Positions 5,786 through 11,107 of a stretch of 11,107 bases of DNA are shown one piece after another. The notes beneath the pieces are model-generated. The model made no database searches, was not told where the DNA came from, and saw nothing but the letters and a program-made list of their open reading frames with translations. The stretch is from CAZCDM01 sp964497475 (GTDB lineage Bacteria; Planctomycetota; Phycisphaerae; SM23-33). The stretch lies in contig CAZCDM010000075.1 of NCBI GenBank assembly GCA_964497475.1, forward strand, positions 1 to 11,107. The letters run 5' to 3'. Position numbers and translations under genes: made by a program. The first letter of the stretch is position 1. Each line of letters starts with the position of its first letter.

Positions 5786-8395
5786 ATGGCAGAGCCGACG
5801 CTGAACGAACCGGTCATTCTTGATTCCCAGCAGGTGGAAAAACTCTCGGCCGAGGACATCTGCAAGCAGCTCGCCTGCACGCAGGACGGCCTGACCGGCA
5901 GCGACGTCTCGGCCCGGCAGAAGCTCTACGGCCCCAACGCCCTGGAAGAGAAAAAGGCCAGCCCCCTCATCGCCTTCCTGCGATACTTCTGGGGCCCGAT
6001 CCCCTGGATGATCGAGGCCGCTGCCGTGCTCAGCCTCATCGCCCAGGACTGGCGTGACTTCATCATCATCATGGTCATGCTGCTGTTCAACGCAGCGATT
6101 GGCTTTTGGGAAGAGCACAAAGCCTCCAACGCACTCGACGCCCTGAAAAAGGGCCTGGCCCTCATGGCCCGGGCCAAACGCGACGGTCAGTTCCAGCAGG
6201 TCGACGCAGCCGGGCTCGTACCCGGCGATGTCATCCGCATCCGCCCCGGCGATGTCGTGCCCGCCGACTGCAAGCTGATCGACGGCGATTACATTTCCAT
6301 CGACCAGGCAGCCCTGACCGGCGAGTCGCTGCCGGTCAACAAGAAGCCCGGCGACGTCGCCTACTCCGGCTCGATCGCCAAGCAGGGCGAGATGATCGCC
6401 CTGGTCACCGCCATCGGCGCCGAGACCTTCTTCGGGCGGACGGCCAAGCTCGTGGCCGGAGCCGGCGCGGTTAGCCACTTCCAGAAGGCCGTCATGCGCG
6501 TCGGCGATTTCCTCATCGTCGTCTCGGTCGGCCTGAGCATTCTGCTCACGGCCGTGGTGCTCTACCGCGACTGGGCCAACACCGGCGGCGTGGACCTCGA
6601 CAGCTTCCTGCAACTGGCCAAGTTCGTGCTGATCCTCGTGATCGCATCGATTCCCGTAGCCATGCCCGCCGTGCTGTCGGTCACGATGGCCCTGGGCGCC
6701 CTGGCCCTGTCCAAACGCAAAGCCATCGTCTCCCGCCTCCAGGCCATCGAAGAAATGGCCGGCGTGGACATCCTCTGCTCGGACAAGACCGGCACGCTGA
6801 CCAAAAACGAGCTGACCCTCGGCGAGCCGGTGCTCTTTGCAGCCGGCGATGCCCAGGAGTGCATCCTCACGGCCGCCCTGGCCAGCAAGGAAGAAAACCA
6901 GGACGCCATCGACCTGGCCGTCATCAAAGCCCTCGACGACCACGGCCGACTTGACGGCTACGAGCAGACCGAGTTCGTGCCCTTCGACCCGGTCTCCAAG
7001 CGTACCGAAGCCACCGTCAAGGAGTCCGACGGCTCGATCTCGCATTGCTCCAAGGGCGCCCCGCAGGTCATCATCGACATGTGCGACCTGTCGGCCGACG
7101 ACAAGACCCGCGCCGAAAAAACCGTCTCTGACTACGCCGCCAAGGGCTACCGCACCCTGGGCGTGGCCGACAGCGACGACGGCAAGGCATGGCGGTTCCT
7201 GGGCATCCTGCCAATGTCCGACCCGCCGCGCGACGACAGCAAGGAGACCATCGCCCAGGCGCACGATCATGGCCTGGATGTCAAAATGGTCACCGGCGAC
7301 GACGTAGCCATCGGCGCCGAAATCTCCGGCCAGCTCGGCATGGGGACGCACATCCAGCCGGCCAATGAAATCTTCACCGAGGGCGTCGACCCCGACAGCA
7401 TCCCGCCGAAGGTTGCCGAGCGGATCGAAAAGGCCGATGGCTTCGGGCGAGTCTTCCCCGAGCACAAGTACGGCATCGTCAAAGCCCTGCAAAGCCGAAA
7501 CCACATCGTGGCCATGACGGGCGATGGCGTCAACGACGCCCCGGCCCTGAAGCAGGCCGACTGCGGCGTGGCCGTCTCCGGCGCGACCGACGCCGCCCGC
7601 GCCGCGGCGGCGCTGATCCTCACCGCGCCGGGGCTGAGCGTAATCATCAAGGCCATCGAAGCCGCCCGACAGATCTTCGAGCGGATGATGAGCTACACCA
7701 TCTACCGCATCGCCATGACCATCGACGTGATGTTTTTCGTCGTCCTGGCGATGCTCATCTTCCCCACAGCCCCCAACGCAGCCGGCAAGATCGCACACTT
7801 CCAGCCCCTCACGGCCGTGATGATTATCATCCTGGCCTTGCTGGACGACATCCCGATCATGACCATCGCCTACGACCACACCCGCATCGACCCCAAGCCG
7901 GTCCGCTGGCAGATGTCTCGCGTGCTGAGCATCTCGGTGGTCCTGGGCATCCTGGCCGTGGTGGAAACCTTCGGCCTGCTGCTGCTTGGCATGGCCCACC
8001 TCAACCAGAGCCTCTGGGGCGTCCTCATCGACGCCAGCCACCTCCAGACGATGGTCTTCCTGCAGCTCGTGGCCGGCGGGCACCTCATGCTTTTCGTCAC
8101 GCGAACGAAGAGGCCCTTCTTCGCCCGCCCGCTGCCGTCGCTGCCTCTCTTTGCAGCCATCGTCGGCACGCAGATCTTCGCCGTGCTGATGTGTGGGTTC
8201 GGCTGGCTCGTGCCCGCGCTGCCCTGGCCGCTGATCGGCATGGTGTGGGTCTACAACCTCGTGTGGATGGTCGTCCAGGACATCGCCAAGCTCGGCGTCT
8301 ACCGCGTGATTGACGGCAAGAGCCATCGCGGCCGACACATGGGGCTGGTCAACGCCGTCCTGCATCCCATGGGAAAACTGCACGGCAAGAGCTAG
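5786..8395 (+). CDS. Plasma-membrane proton-efflux P-type ATPase (P3A)
   Basis: This 869-residue inner-membrane pump uses ATP hydrolysis to move cations, most likely protons, out of the cell. The actuator loop has LTGES (177-181). The phosphorylation site is CSDKTGTLTK, with Asp333 as the phosphate acceptor. KGAP (423-426) lies in the nucleotide domain. MVTGDD (501-506) and TGDGVNDAPALKQAD (from 578) complete the hinge. About ten membrane segments fit (roughly 73-88, 90-107, 241-260, 278-303, 639-660, 673-698, 714-736, 754-772, 786-806, 813-831). Asn102 in M2 and the acidic pair Asp687-Asp688 in M6 match the proton-path Asn and Asp of plant AHA2. The long C-terminal autoinhibitory domain of plant pumps is absent, as is usual in prokaryotes. 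Unusually, the M5 position of AHA2 Arg655 appears to be Asp647. The ATG at 5786 has AAGGAG 6 bases upstream. The frame stays open to 5675, but that extension lacks a ribosome site and contains the promoter. Confidence 0.92.
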   Translation: MAEPTLNEPVILDSQQVEKLSAEDICKQLACTQDGLTGSDVSARQKLYGPNALEEKKASPLIAFLRYFWGPIPWMIEAAAVLSLIAQDWRDFIIIMVMLLFNAAIGFWEEHKASNALDALKKGLALMARAKRDGQFQQVDAAGLVPGDVIRIRPGDVVPADCKLIDGDYISIDQAALTGESLPVNKKPGDVAYSGSIAKQGEMIALVTAIGAETFFGRTAKLVAGAGAVSHFQKAVMRVGDFLIVVSVGLSILLTAVVLYRDWANTGGVDLDSFLQLAKFVLILVIASIPVAMPAVLSVTMALGALALSKRKAIVSRLQAIEEMAGVDILCSDKTGTLTKNELTLGEPVLFAAGDAQECILTAALASKEENQDAIDLAVIKALDDHGRLDGYEQTEFVPFDPVSKRTEATVKESDGSISHCSKGAPQVIIDMCDLSADDKTRAEKTVSDYAAKGYRTLGVADSDDGKAWRFLGILPMSDPPRDDSKETIAQAHDHGLDVKMVTGDDVAIGAEISGQLGMGTHIQPANEIFTEGVDPDSIPPKVAERIEKADGFGRVFPEHKYGIVKALQSRNHIVAMTGDGVNDAPALKQADCGVAVSGATDAARAAAALILTAPGLSVIIKAIEAARQIFERMMSYTIYRIAMTIDVMFFVVLAMLIFPTAPNAAGKIAHFQPLTAVMIIILALLDDIPIMTIAYDHTRIDPKPVRWQMSRVLSISVVLGILAVVETFGLLLLGMAHLNQSLWGVLIDASHLQTMVFLQLVAGGHLMLFVTRTKRPFFARPLPSLPLFAAIVGTQIFAVLMCGFGWLVPALPWPLIGMVWVYNLVWMVVQDIAKLGVYRVIDGKSHRGRHMGLVNAVLHPMGKLHGKS

Positions 8396-8446
8396 CGGCC
8401 TCGAAAAAAGTTCATGATTCGATTGCGGGCAGTGGATGACCTCTCA

Positions 8447-8635
8447 GGGCCGAAGGCCCGGCAGAATGTAGCCGGGGGCGCGAGCCCCCGGAAATAGTGT
8501 CCAAAGAACAAGGAGCCCCGACGGGGCGAAAGTCCTGTTGGTGGTCGTCTCTGTCGCCCTTTCAGGGCTTGGGGTTAAGGCATGACCTACCGGGGGCTCG
8601 CGCCCCCGGCTATTTCTGTTCAGCCCCTTCGGGGC
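8447..8635. repeat. REP-like GC-hairpin array with an inverted pair (BIME-like)
   Basis: Six short GC-rich hairpins follow one another. They are 8447-8459 (gggcc, loop gaa), 8472-8491 (ccgggggc, loop gcga), 8515-8527 (gcccc, loop gac), 8556-8568 (gccct, loop ttc), 8590-8609 (ccgggggc, loop tcgc) and 8623-8635 (gcccc, loop ttc). The 21 bases at 8471-8491 recur as an exact reverse complement at 8590-8610, so two large units face each other. The first unit has GTAG (8468-8471) at the foot of its hairpin; the second, read on the minus strand, has ATAG. GTAG next to an imperfect palindrome is the hallmark of REP elements moved by REP-associated tyrosine transposases. The array begins about 50 bases past the ATPase stop codon and may also stabilise or end that transcript. 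Confidence 0.6.
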
Positions 8636-8696
8636 CAGGAGAGGCAACTGCCTGCGAATCGCGGATGACCCTTTTTACGCGTATGCGTCACCGCGT

Positions 8697-8720
8697 GTAG
8701 CCCAGCCGCCCCCGGCTGGG
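8697..8720 (+). repeat. Third GTAG-tagged hairpin, REP-like
   Basis: GTAG (8697-8700) is followed directly by cccagccg (8701-8708), a cccc loop and cggctggg (8713-8720), a perfect 8-bp stem. Its 16-base core matches the hairpin downstream of glgP at 124-139 on the opposite strand. The stem sequence differs from that of the larger array, so this is probably a different repeat family or subtype. Confidence 0.5.
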
Positions 8721-8757
8721 GCTGTTTCTCTTTTTCTCTGCGCCTCTGTGGACCTGT

Positions 8758-8927
8758 TTTAGGGCACCTTGAAAAATTCACTTTTCGGCCTCGCTGGTCT
8801 TTTCGCTCCCTGGCGGCATCGCAAAAAACGGCGGAATATGAGCCCATATGCACCATTTTTTGCTCTTTGCCAGAAAGCGAAAATCCTACGCGATATCCGA
8901 ATTTGAATTTTTCAAAGTACCCTTTAT
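8758..8927. mobile_element. 162-bp palindromic MITE or fold-back element with TTTA target duplication
   Basis: The ends gggcaccttgaaaaattca (8762-8780) and tgaatttttcaaagtaccc (8905-8923) are inverted repeats matching at 17 of 19 bases. Complementarity continues inward. Bases 8800-8814 pair with 8869-8883 (13 of 15), 8821-8828 (gcaaaaaa) pair with 8856-8863, and 8836-8840 (atatg) pair with 8845-8849 around agcc. The apex lies at the exact midpoint, 8842.5. The element is flanked on both sides by TTTA (8758-8761 and 8924-8927), as expected of a 4-bp target-site duplication. It is clearly more AT-rich than its surroundings and codes for no credible protein. A non-autonomous transposon is the simplest reading; a structured RNA is the alternative. 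Confidence 0.65.
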
Positions 8928-8970
8928 ACGCGTTCCAAAAGAAACTCGTGCGCGTTAGGCGCATGTTCGG

Positions 8971-8999
8971 TTGCGCTCGCCGTTCAGGGGTGAGATAAT
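8971..8999 (+). promoter_or_regulatory. Candidate promoter of the transposase remnant (extended -10)
   Basis: TTGCGC (8971-8976) lies 17 bases before GATAAT (8994-8999), which matches 5 of 6 consensus bases and is preceded by TG at 8991-8992, an extended -10 arrangement. Transcription would start near 9006. The -35 box is poor (3 of 6). Confidence 0.4.
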
Positions 9000-9019
9000 A
9001 GGGCATCTTCTTGGAAAGG

Positions 9020-9211
9020 ATGCCCGTGGATGTGACGCCTCATGATCGTAGGGACCTTGACCGACTTCGTCGGCATGTGCGGAAGGAGAGCAACGCCAAG
9101 CAACGGGATCGCTACCGCGTGGTGCTGCTGGCGTTGGAGGGGAAGACCGAGCCGAAGAATCTTTTCGCGAAAAGCCCCTTCGGCCTCCCCGCAGGGCTTC
9201 GCTCAGGGTGA
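9020..9211 (+). pseudogene. IS630-like transposase, N-terminal fragment only
   Basis: The first ~45 codons read MPVDVTPHDRRDLDRLRRHV and then KESNAKQRDRYRVVLLALEGKTEP. This resembles the start of the helix-turn-helix region of IS630-family transposases, where RDRYRxVLLALEG usually leads into a recognition helix. After GKTEP (about 9154) the frame runs into an unrelated dispersed repeat and stops at 9211. The rest of the HTH domain and the whole DDE catalytic domain (roughly 300 residues) are missing, and the end of hisD follows 31 bases later. The fragment cannot be active. GGAAAGG lies directly against the ATG at 9020, too close for good initiation, so the original start may have been the in-frame GTG at 9026. 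The call rests on motif memory. Confidence 0.55.
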
Positions 9212-9218
9212 CAATGGG
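9155..9218 (-). repeat. HPERS-type dispersed repeat, possible terminator of hisD
   Basis: Read on the minus strand, the segment translates to CHPERSPAGRPKGLFAKRFF, the signature of a small repeat scattered through many bacterial genomes and often annotated as spurious protein. It contains a perfect 14-base palindrome, cttttcgcgaaaag (9161-9174). On the minus strand, aagccct and aggggctt (one bulged base) can pair and are followed by TTC, a weak terminator-like shape 44 bases past the hisD stop codon. The repeat abuts the transposase fragment and probably marks the recombination that truncated it. Confidence 0.55.
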
Positions 9219-9242
9219 ACGACAGGTTAAATGTCGAGTGGG

Positions 9243-10556
9243 CTAGACGTCTTTGCGCAACCGGACGGCGGCGGCGTGGGCGGTCAAGCCCTCGCGGCTG
9301 GCGAAGTCGATGACGTCGTCGGCTGCTTCGTCCAGGGCGGCAGGGGAGTATTCGATGATGCTGGTGGCCTTGCGGAAGTCGTTGACGCTCAGCGGGCTGA
9401 AGAAGTGGGCCGTCCCCCCGGTGGGCAGAACGTGGCTGGGGCCTGCGAAATAGTCGCCCAGCGGCACGGGGGTGGTCCCGCCCAGGAAGGCGGCCCCGGC
9501 GTGGGGAATTTTTTCCAGCGTGGCAGACGGATCGGCCGTCATCACCAGCAGGTGCTCGGTGGCCAGCTCGGCCGCCAGCTCGCACGCCCCGTCCATGTCG
9601 GCTGCGACGAGGATCGCGCTGTACCGTTCGAGCCCGGCGCGGATCGCAGCACCGCGGTCCAGCTCGGCGGCCTGGCGGGCCAGCGCGTCGCGGACCGCAT
9701 CGGCCAGGGCGGACGAGTCGGTGACGAGCACCGCCGAGCCGGGGTCGTGCTCGACCTGGGCGCACATGTCCGCGGCGATCCACTCGGCCCGGGCGGTTTC
9801 GTCGGCGACGATGAGCACCTCGCTGGGCCCGGCGATCGAGTCAATGCCGACCCGCCCGAGGACCTGGCGTTTGGCCTCGGCGATGAACGCATTGCCCGGC
9901 CCGACGATCTTGTCGACCGGAGCGACGTGCTGCGTCCCCCAGGCCAGGGCCGCCACGCCCGCCGTGCCGCTGACGCCGTAGATTTCTTCCACGCCAAGCT
10001 CGGCCGCCGTGGCCAGCACCATCGGGTTGACGGCGCCGCCGGTCGGCGGGCTCAGCAGGGCGATCTGCCCCACGCCGGCAACCTGGGCGGGCACGACCGT
10101 CATCAGCACCGTCGAGGGGTAGACCGCCTTGCCGCCGGGCACGTACACGCCGACTCGGTCCAGCGGGGTGTACCGCACGCCGAGGCGTCGGCCAGCCCGC
10201 TCGAGCATGGGCGGAGCCTCGATGCGGATGTGCTCCTGGTAGCGGCGGATGTTCTCGGCCGCCCGGCCGATCAGGGCCAGGAAGTCCGCATCGGTGGCGC
10301 GGTGGGCCTGGGCGATGGTCTCGGCCGGGATGCGGATCGTCTCGGCGGTCACCCTCGCCTGGTCGAAGCGGGCGGTATGCTCGATGAGCGCTGCATCGCC
10401 ATCGCGCCGTACGGCTGCGATGATCTCGGCCACCGTCGCGGAGATGTCCGCCCCGGCCGGTCCGGCCGAGGTCAGACCCCCGCCGCGCAGCAGTTCGCGC
10501 AGCGCCGCCAGGTCGGCTGCGAAGGTGTCGTCACAATGGCGAAGGATGCGGATCAT
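9243..10556 (-). CDS. hisD: Histidinol dehydrogenase
   Basis: This cytosolic zinc enzyme oxidises L-histidinol to L-histidine in two NAD-dependent steps, the end of histidine biosynthesis. The 437 residues match the usual ~435. VPGGKAVYPST starts at 139 and GPSEVLIVADE at 243. All known catalytic or metal positions of the E. coli enzyme have counterparts: Gln267 and His270 (CAQVEH), Glu334 and His335 (TEHLL), Asp368 (LGDYFAG) and His427 (LTAH). I start at the ATG at 10556 (MIRILRHC), which gives the family length; the frame stays open for 68 codons further upstream but reads as low-complexity GC-rich sequence. There is no Shine-Dalgarno sequence before this ATG. No other his gene is adjacent, so hisD stands alone here, with mobile-element debris downstream and a divergent lipoprotein gene upstream. 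Confidence 0.95.
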   Translation of the reverse strand: MIRILRHCDDTFAADLAALRELLRGGGLTSAGPAGADISATVAEIIAAVRRDGDAALIEHTARFDQARVTAETIRIPAETIAQAHRATDADFLALIGRAAENIRRYQEHIRIEAPPMLERAGRRLGVRYTPLDRVGVYVPGGKAVYPSTVLMTVVPAQVAGVGQIALLSPPTGGAVNPMVLATAAELGVEEIYGVSGTAGVAALAWGTQHVAPVDKIVGPGNAFIAEAKRQVLGRVGIDSIAGPSEVLIVADETARAEWIAADMCAQVEHDPGSAVLVTDSSALADAVRDALARQAAELDRGAAIRAGLERYSAILVAADMDGACELAAELATEHLLVMTADPSATLEKIPHAGAAFLGGTTPVPLGDYFAGPSHVLPTGGTAHFFSPLSVNDFRKATSIIEYSPAALDEAADDVIDFASREGLTAHAAAVRLRKDV

Positions 10557-10567
10557 GGTTGGGACGC

Positions 10568-10596
10568 ATTGTGTCAGGATCGGTCCGGGCCGACAA
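10568..10596 (-). promoter_or_regulatory. Weak candidate promoter for hisD
   Basis: On the minus strand, TTGTCG (10591-10596) and CACAAT (10568-10573) are 17 bases apart, each matching 4 of 6 consensus bases. The start would fall near 10561, leaving a leader of about five bases. That would agree with the lack of a Shine-Dalgarno site and suggest nearly leaderless translation. Confidence 0.28.
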
Positions 10597-10639
10597 TGAA
10601 AATCCGGCGGCCTCAGCCCACGCCGGGCGAACCTTTGCA

Positions 10640-10668
10640 TTGACCCCGCGCCGGGCCGAGCATACCCT
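10640..10668 (+). promoter_or_regulatory. Weak candidate promoter for the lipoprotein gene
   Basis: TTGACC (10640-10645, 5 of 6) lies 17 bases before TACCCT (10663-10668, 3 of 6). The leader would be about 60 bases and contains GGGAG at 10727-10731, 6 bases before the ATG. The -10 box is poor, so this is tentative. Confidence 0.28.
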
Positions 10669-10737
10669 GCATTGCATCTGCGGCGGGCCTGTCGCGCGAA
10701 CCCCGCGCCAGGCCGTGGAGAAACCCGGGAGACTTTT

Positions 10738-11107
10738 ATGAAGCGTACCCTTGTACTCATCGTGCTGGCTGGGCTGGGCCTGGCTGGCTGTGTGGTCCAG
10801 CAGCAGTGGCATTGGATGGACCGCGAGACCTTTGCGTCCGGCTCGGAGGTCGAGGTCGTCGGCTGGGTGATCGACTACGAGGGGACCGAGCCGCTGTCGG
10901 TGCTCGACGTCGGCGACAACCGCCGCGTCGTGGTGAACCTCGACAACCTGCGAGGCTGGCGTGCGCTGCCGCCGGGGTATCAGGTTCGCGCCACGGGCGA
11001 CTGGGGCATGGACCACCGCCAGCGGCCTGTTGTCTTCGCGTACAAAATGGATGTGCTCTACCGCCCCCCGGCCGAGACCCAGCCGCCCCCCGGCCGAGAC
11101 CCAGCCG
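10738..11107 (+). CDS. Lipoprotein with possible OB-like domain, cut by the window edge
   Basis: The 123 visible residues begin with a lipoprotein signal peptide, MKRTLVLIVLAGLGLAGC. The lipobox is L-A-G-C, so Cys18 should be lipidated and the mature protein anchored in a membrane. Residues about 33-107 alternate hydrophobic and polar positions (SEVEVVGWVIDYEG, then VVVNLDNL, then YQVRATGDW), a pattern like a small beta-barrel such as an OB fold. That is an inference, and I do not recognise a named family. From residue 109 the sequence becomes Pro-rich inside a 22-bp tandem repeat and runs off the end, so the true C-terminus is unknown. GGGAG lies 6 bases before the ATG. The gene is divergent from hisD, and nothing links it to histidine synthesis. 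Confidence 0.75.
   Translation, partial: MKRTLVLIVLAGLGLAGCVVQQQWHWMDRETFASGSEVEVVGWVIDYEGTEPLSVLDVGDNRRVVVNLDNLRGWRALPPGYQVRATGDWGMDHRQRPVVFAYKMDVLYRPPAETQPPPGRDPA
11061..11107. repeat. 22-bp tandem repeat at the end of the window
   Basis: A 22-base unit (11061-11082) is repeated exactly at 11083-11104, and the next three bases start a third copy. It contains a ccccccggccgag core and lies inside the lipoprotein reading frame. Because 22 is not a multiple of three, each copy is read in a different frame (RPPAETQ, then PPPGRDPA). The copy number beyond the window is unknown. Confidence 0.85.

Noticed and set aside
5765..8383. Minus-strand open frame of 872 codons opposite the P-type ATPase gene
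   Set aside because: It is an antisense shadow spanning the ATPase gene; His/Asp/Gly-rich composition, no motif and no ribosome site.
8444..8700. Small open frames on both strands through the hairpin array (8444-8647 minus, 8497-8700 plus)
   Set aside because: They translate the GC repeats (for example GARAPGYILPGLRP), a known source of false small proteins.
8620..9006. Minus-strand open frame of 128 codons through the palindromic element
   Set aside because: It runs across three unrelated repeat units and lacks a ribosome site. Its sequence follows element boundaries rather than a protein fold.
8396..9242. CRISPR array, tRNA or integron attC site in the non-coding stretch
   Set aside because: The repeats are inverted and unevenly spaced rather than regular direct repeats with spacers. 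No cloverleaf and no paired attC core sites were seen.
10557..10760. Upstream extension of hisD by 68 codons
   Set aside because: It overlaps the divergent lipoprotein start and is low-complexity Arg/Gly/Ala-rich. The family starts near MIRI.
10531..11016. Minus-strand open frame of 161 codons opposite the lipoprotein
   Set aside because: The plus strand has a clean lipobox and ribosome site; the minus frame also overlaps the start of hisD.

Overview
The window is GC-rich bacterial DNA carrying five complete protein genes, one gene cut by the right edge, one transposase remnant, and an 850-base non-coding stretch made of several kinds of small repeat. Signal peptides, a lipobox and a stand-alone hisD fit a Gram-negative-type chromosome. 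The repeat styles (GTAG-tagged GC hairpins, cagccgcccccggctg cores, the HPERS-type repeat) and the gene types make me think of Planctomycetota, perhaps Phycisphaerae. That assignment is a guess from general knowledge, not something the sequence proves.

Layout. Bases 1-170 hold no gene, only a GC hairpin that may end glgP. glgP (171-2738, minus) encodes a short-type GT35 alpha-glucan phosphorylase. A 223-base divergent spacer with a TATAAT box separates it from a secreted protein of unknown function with a disordered Q/P/G-rich body and a TPR-like C-terminus (2962-4680, plus). It converges, with a 21-base gap, on a sugar nucleotidyltransferase (4702-5619, minus). A 166-base divergent spacer holds a 9-bp perfect inverted repeat and a good sigma70-type promoter for a P3A-type proton-pumping ATPase (5786-8395, plus).

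Bases 8396-9242 hold no intact gene. In order they contain: an array of GC hairpins with an inverted pair of REP-like units; a third GTAG-tagged hairpin; a 162-bp AT-richer palindromic element flanked by TTTA direct repeats (a MITE or fold-back candidate); a promoter and the first ~45 codons of an IS630-like transposase; and an HPERS-type repeat that replaces the rest of that transposase. Then comes hisD (9243-10556, minus; histidinol dehydrogenase with all catalytic residues) and, divergently, a lipoprotein gene (10738 to beyond the end). The last 47 bases of the window are a 22-bp tandem repeat.

How the genes fit together. GlgP releases glucose-1-phosphate from storage glucan, and the nucleotidyltransferase belongs to a family that activates sugar-1-phosphates, so a storage-sugar to nucleotide-sugar link is possible. 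The two are not in one operon. The ATPase spends ATP to export protons. No defence system, CRISPR array, tRNA or rRNA is visible. The most unusual material is the mosaic of non-autonomous mobile repeats between the ATPase gene and hisD.
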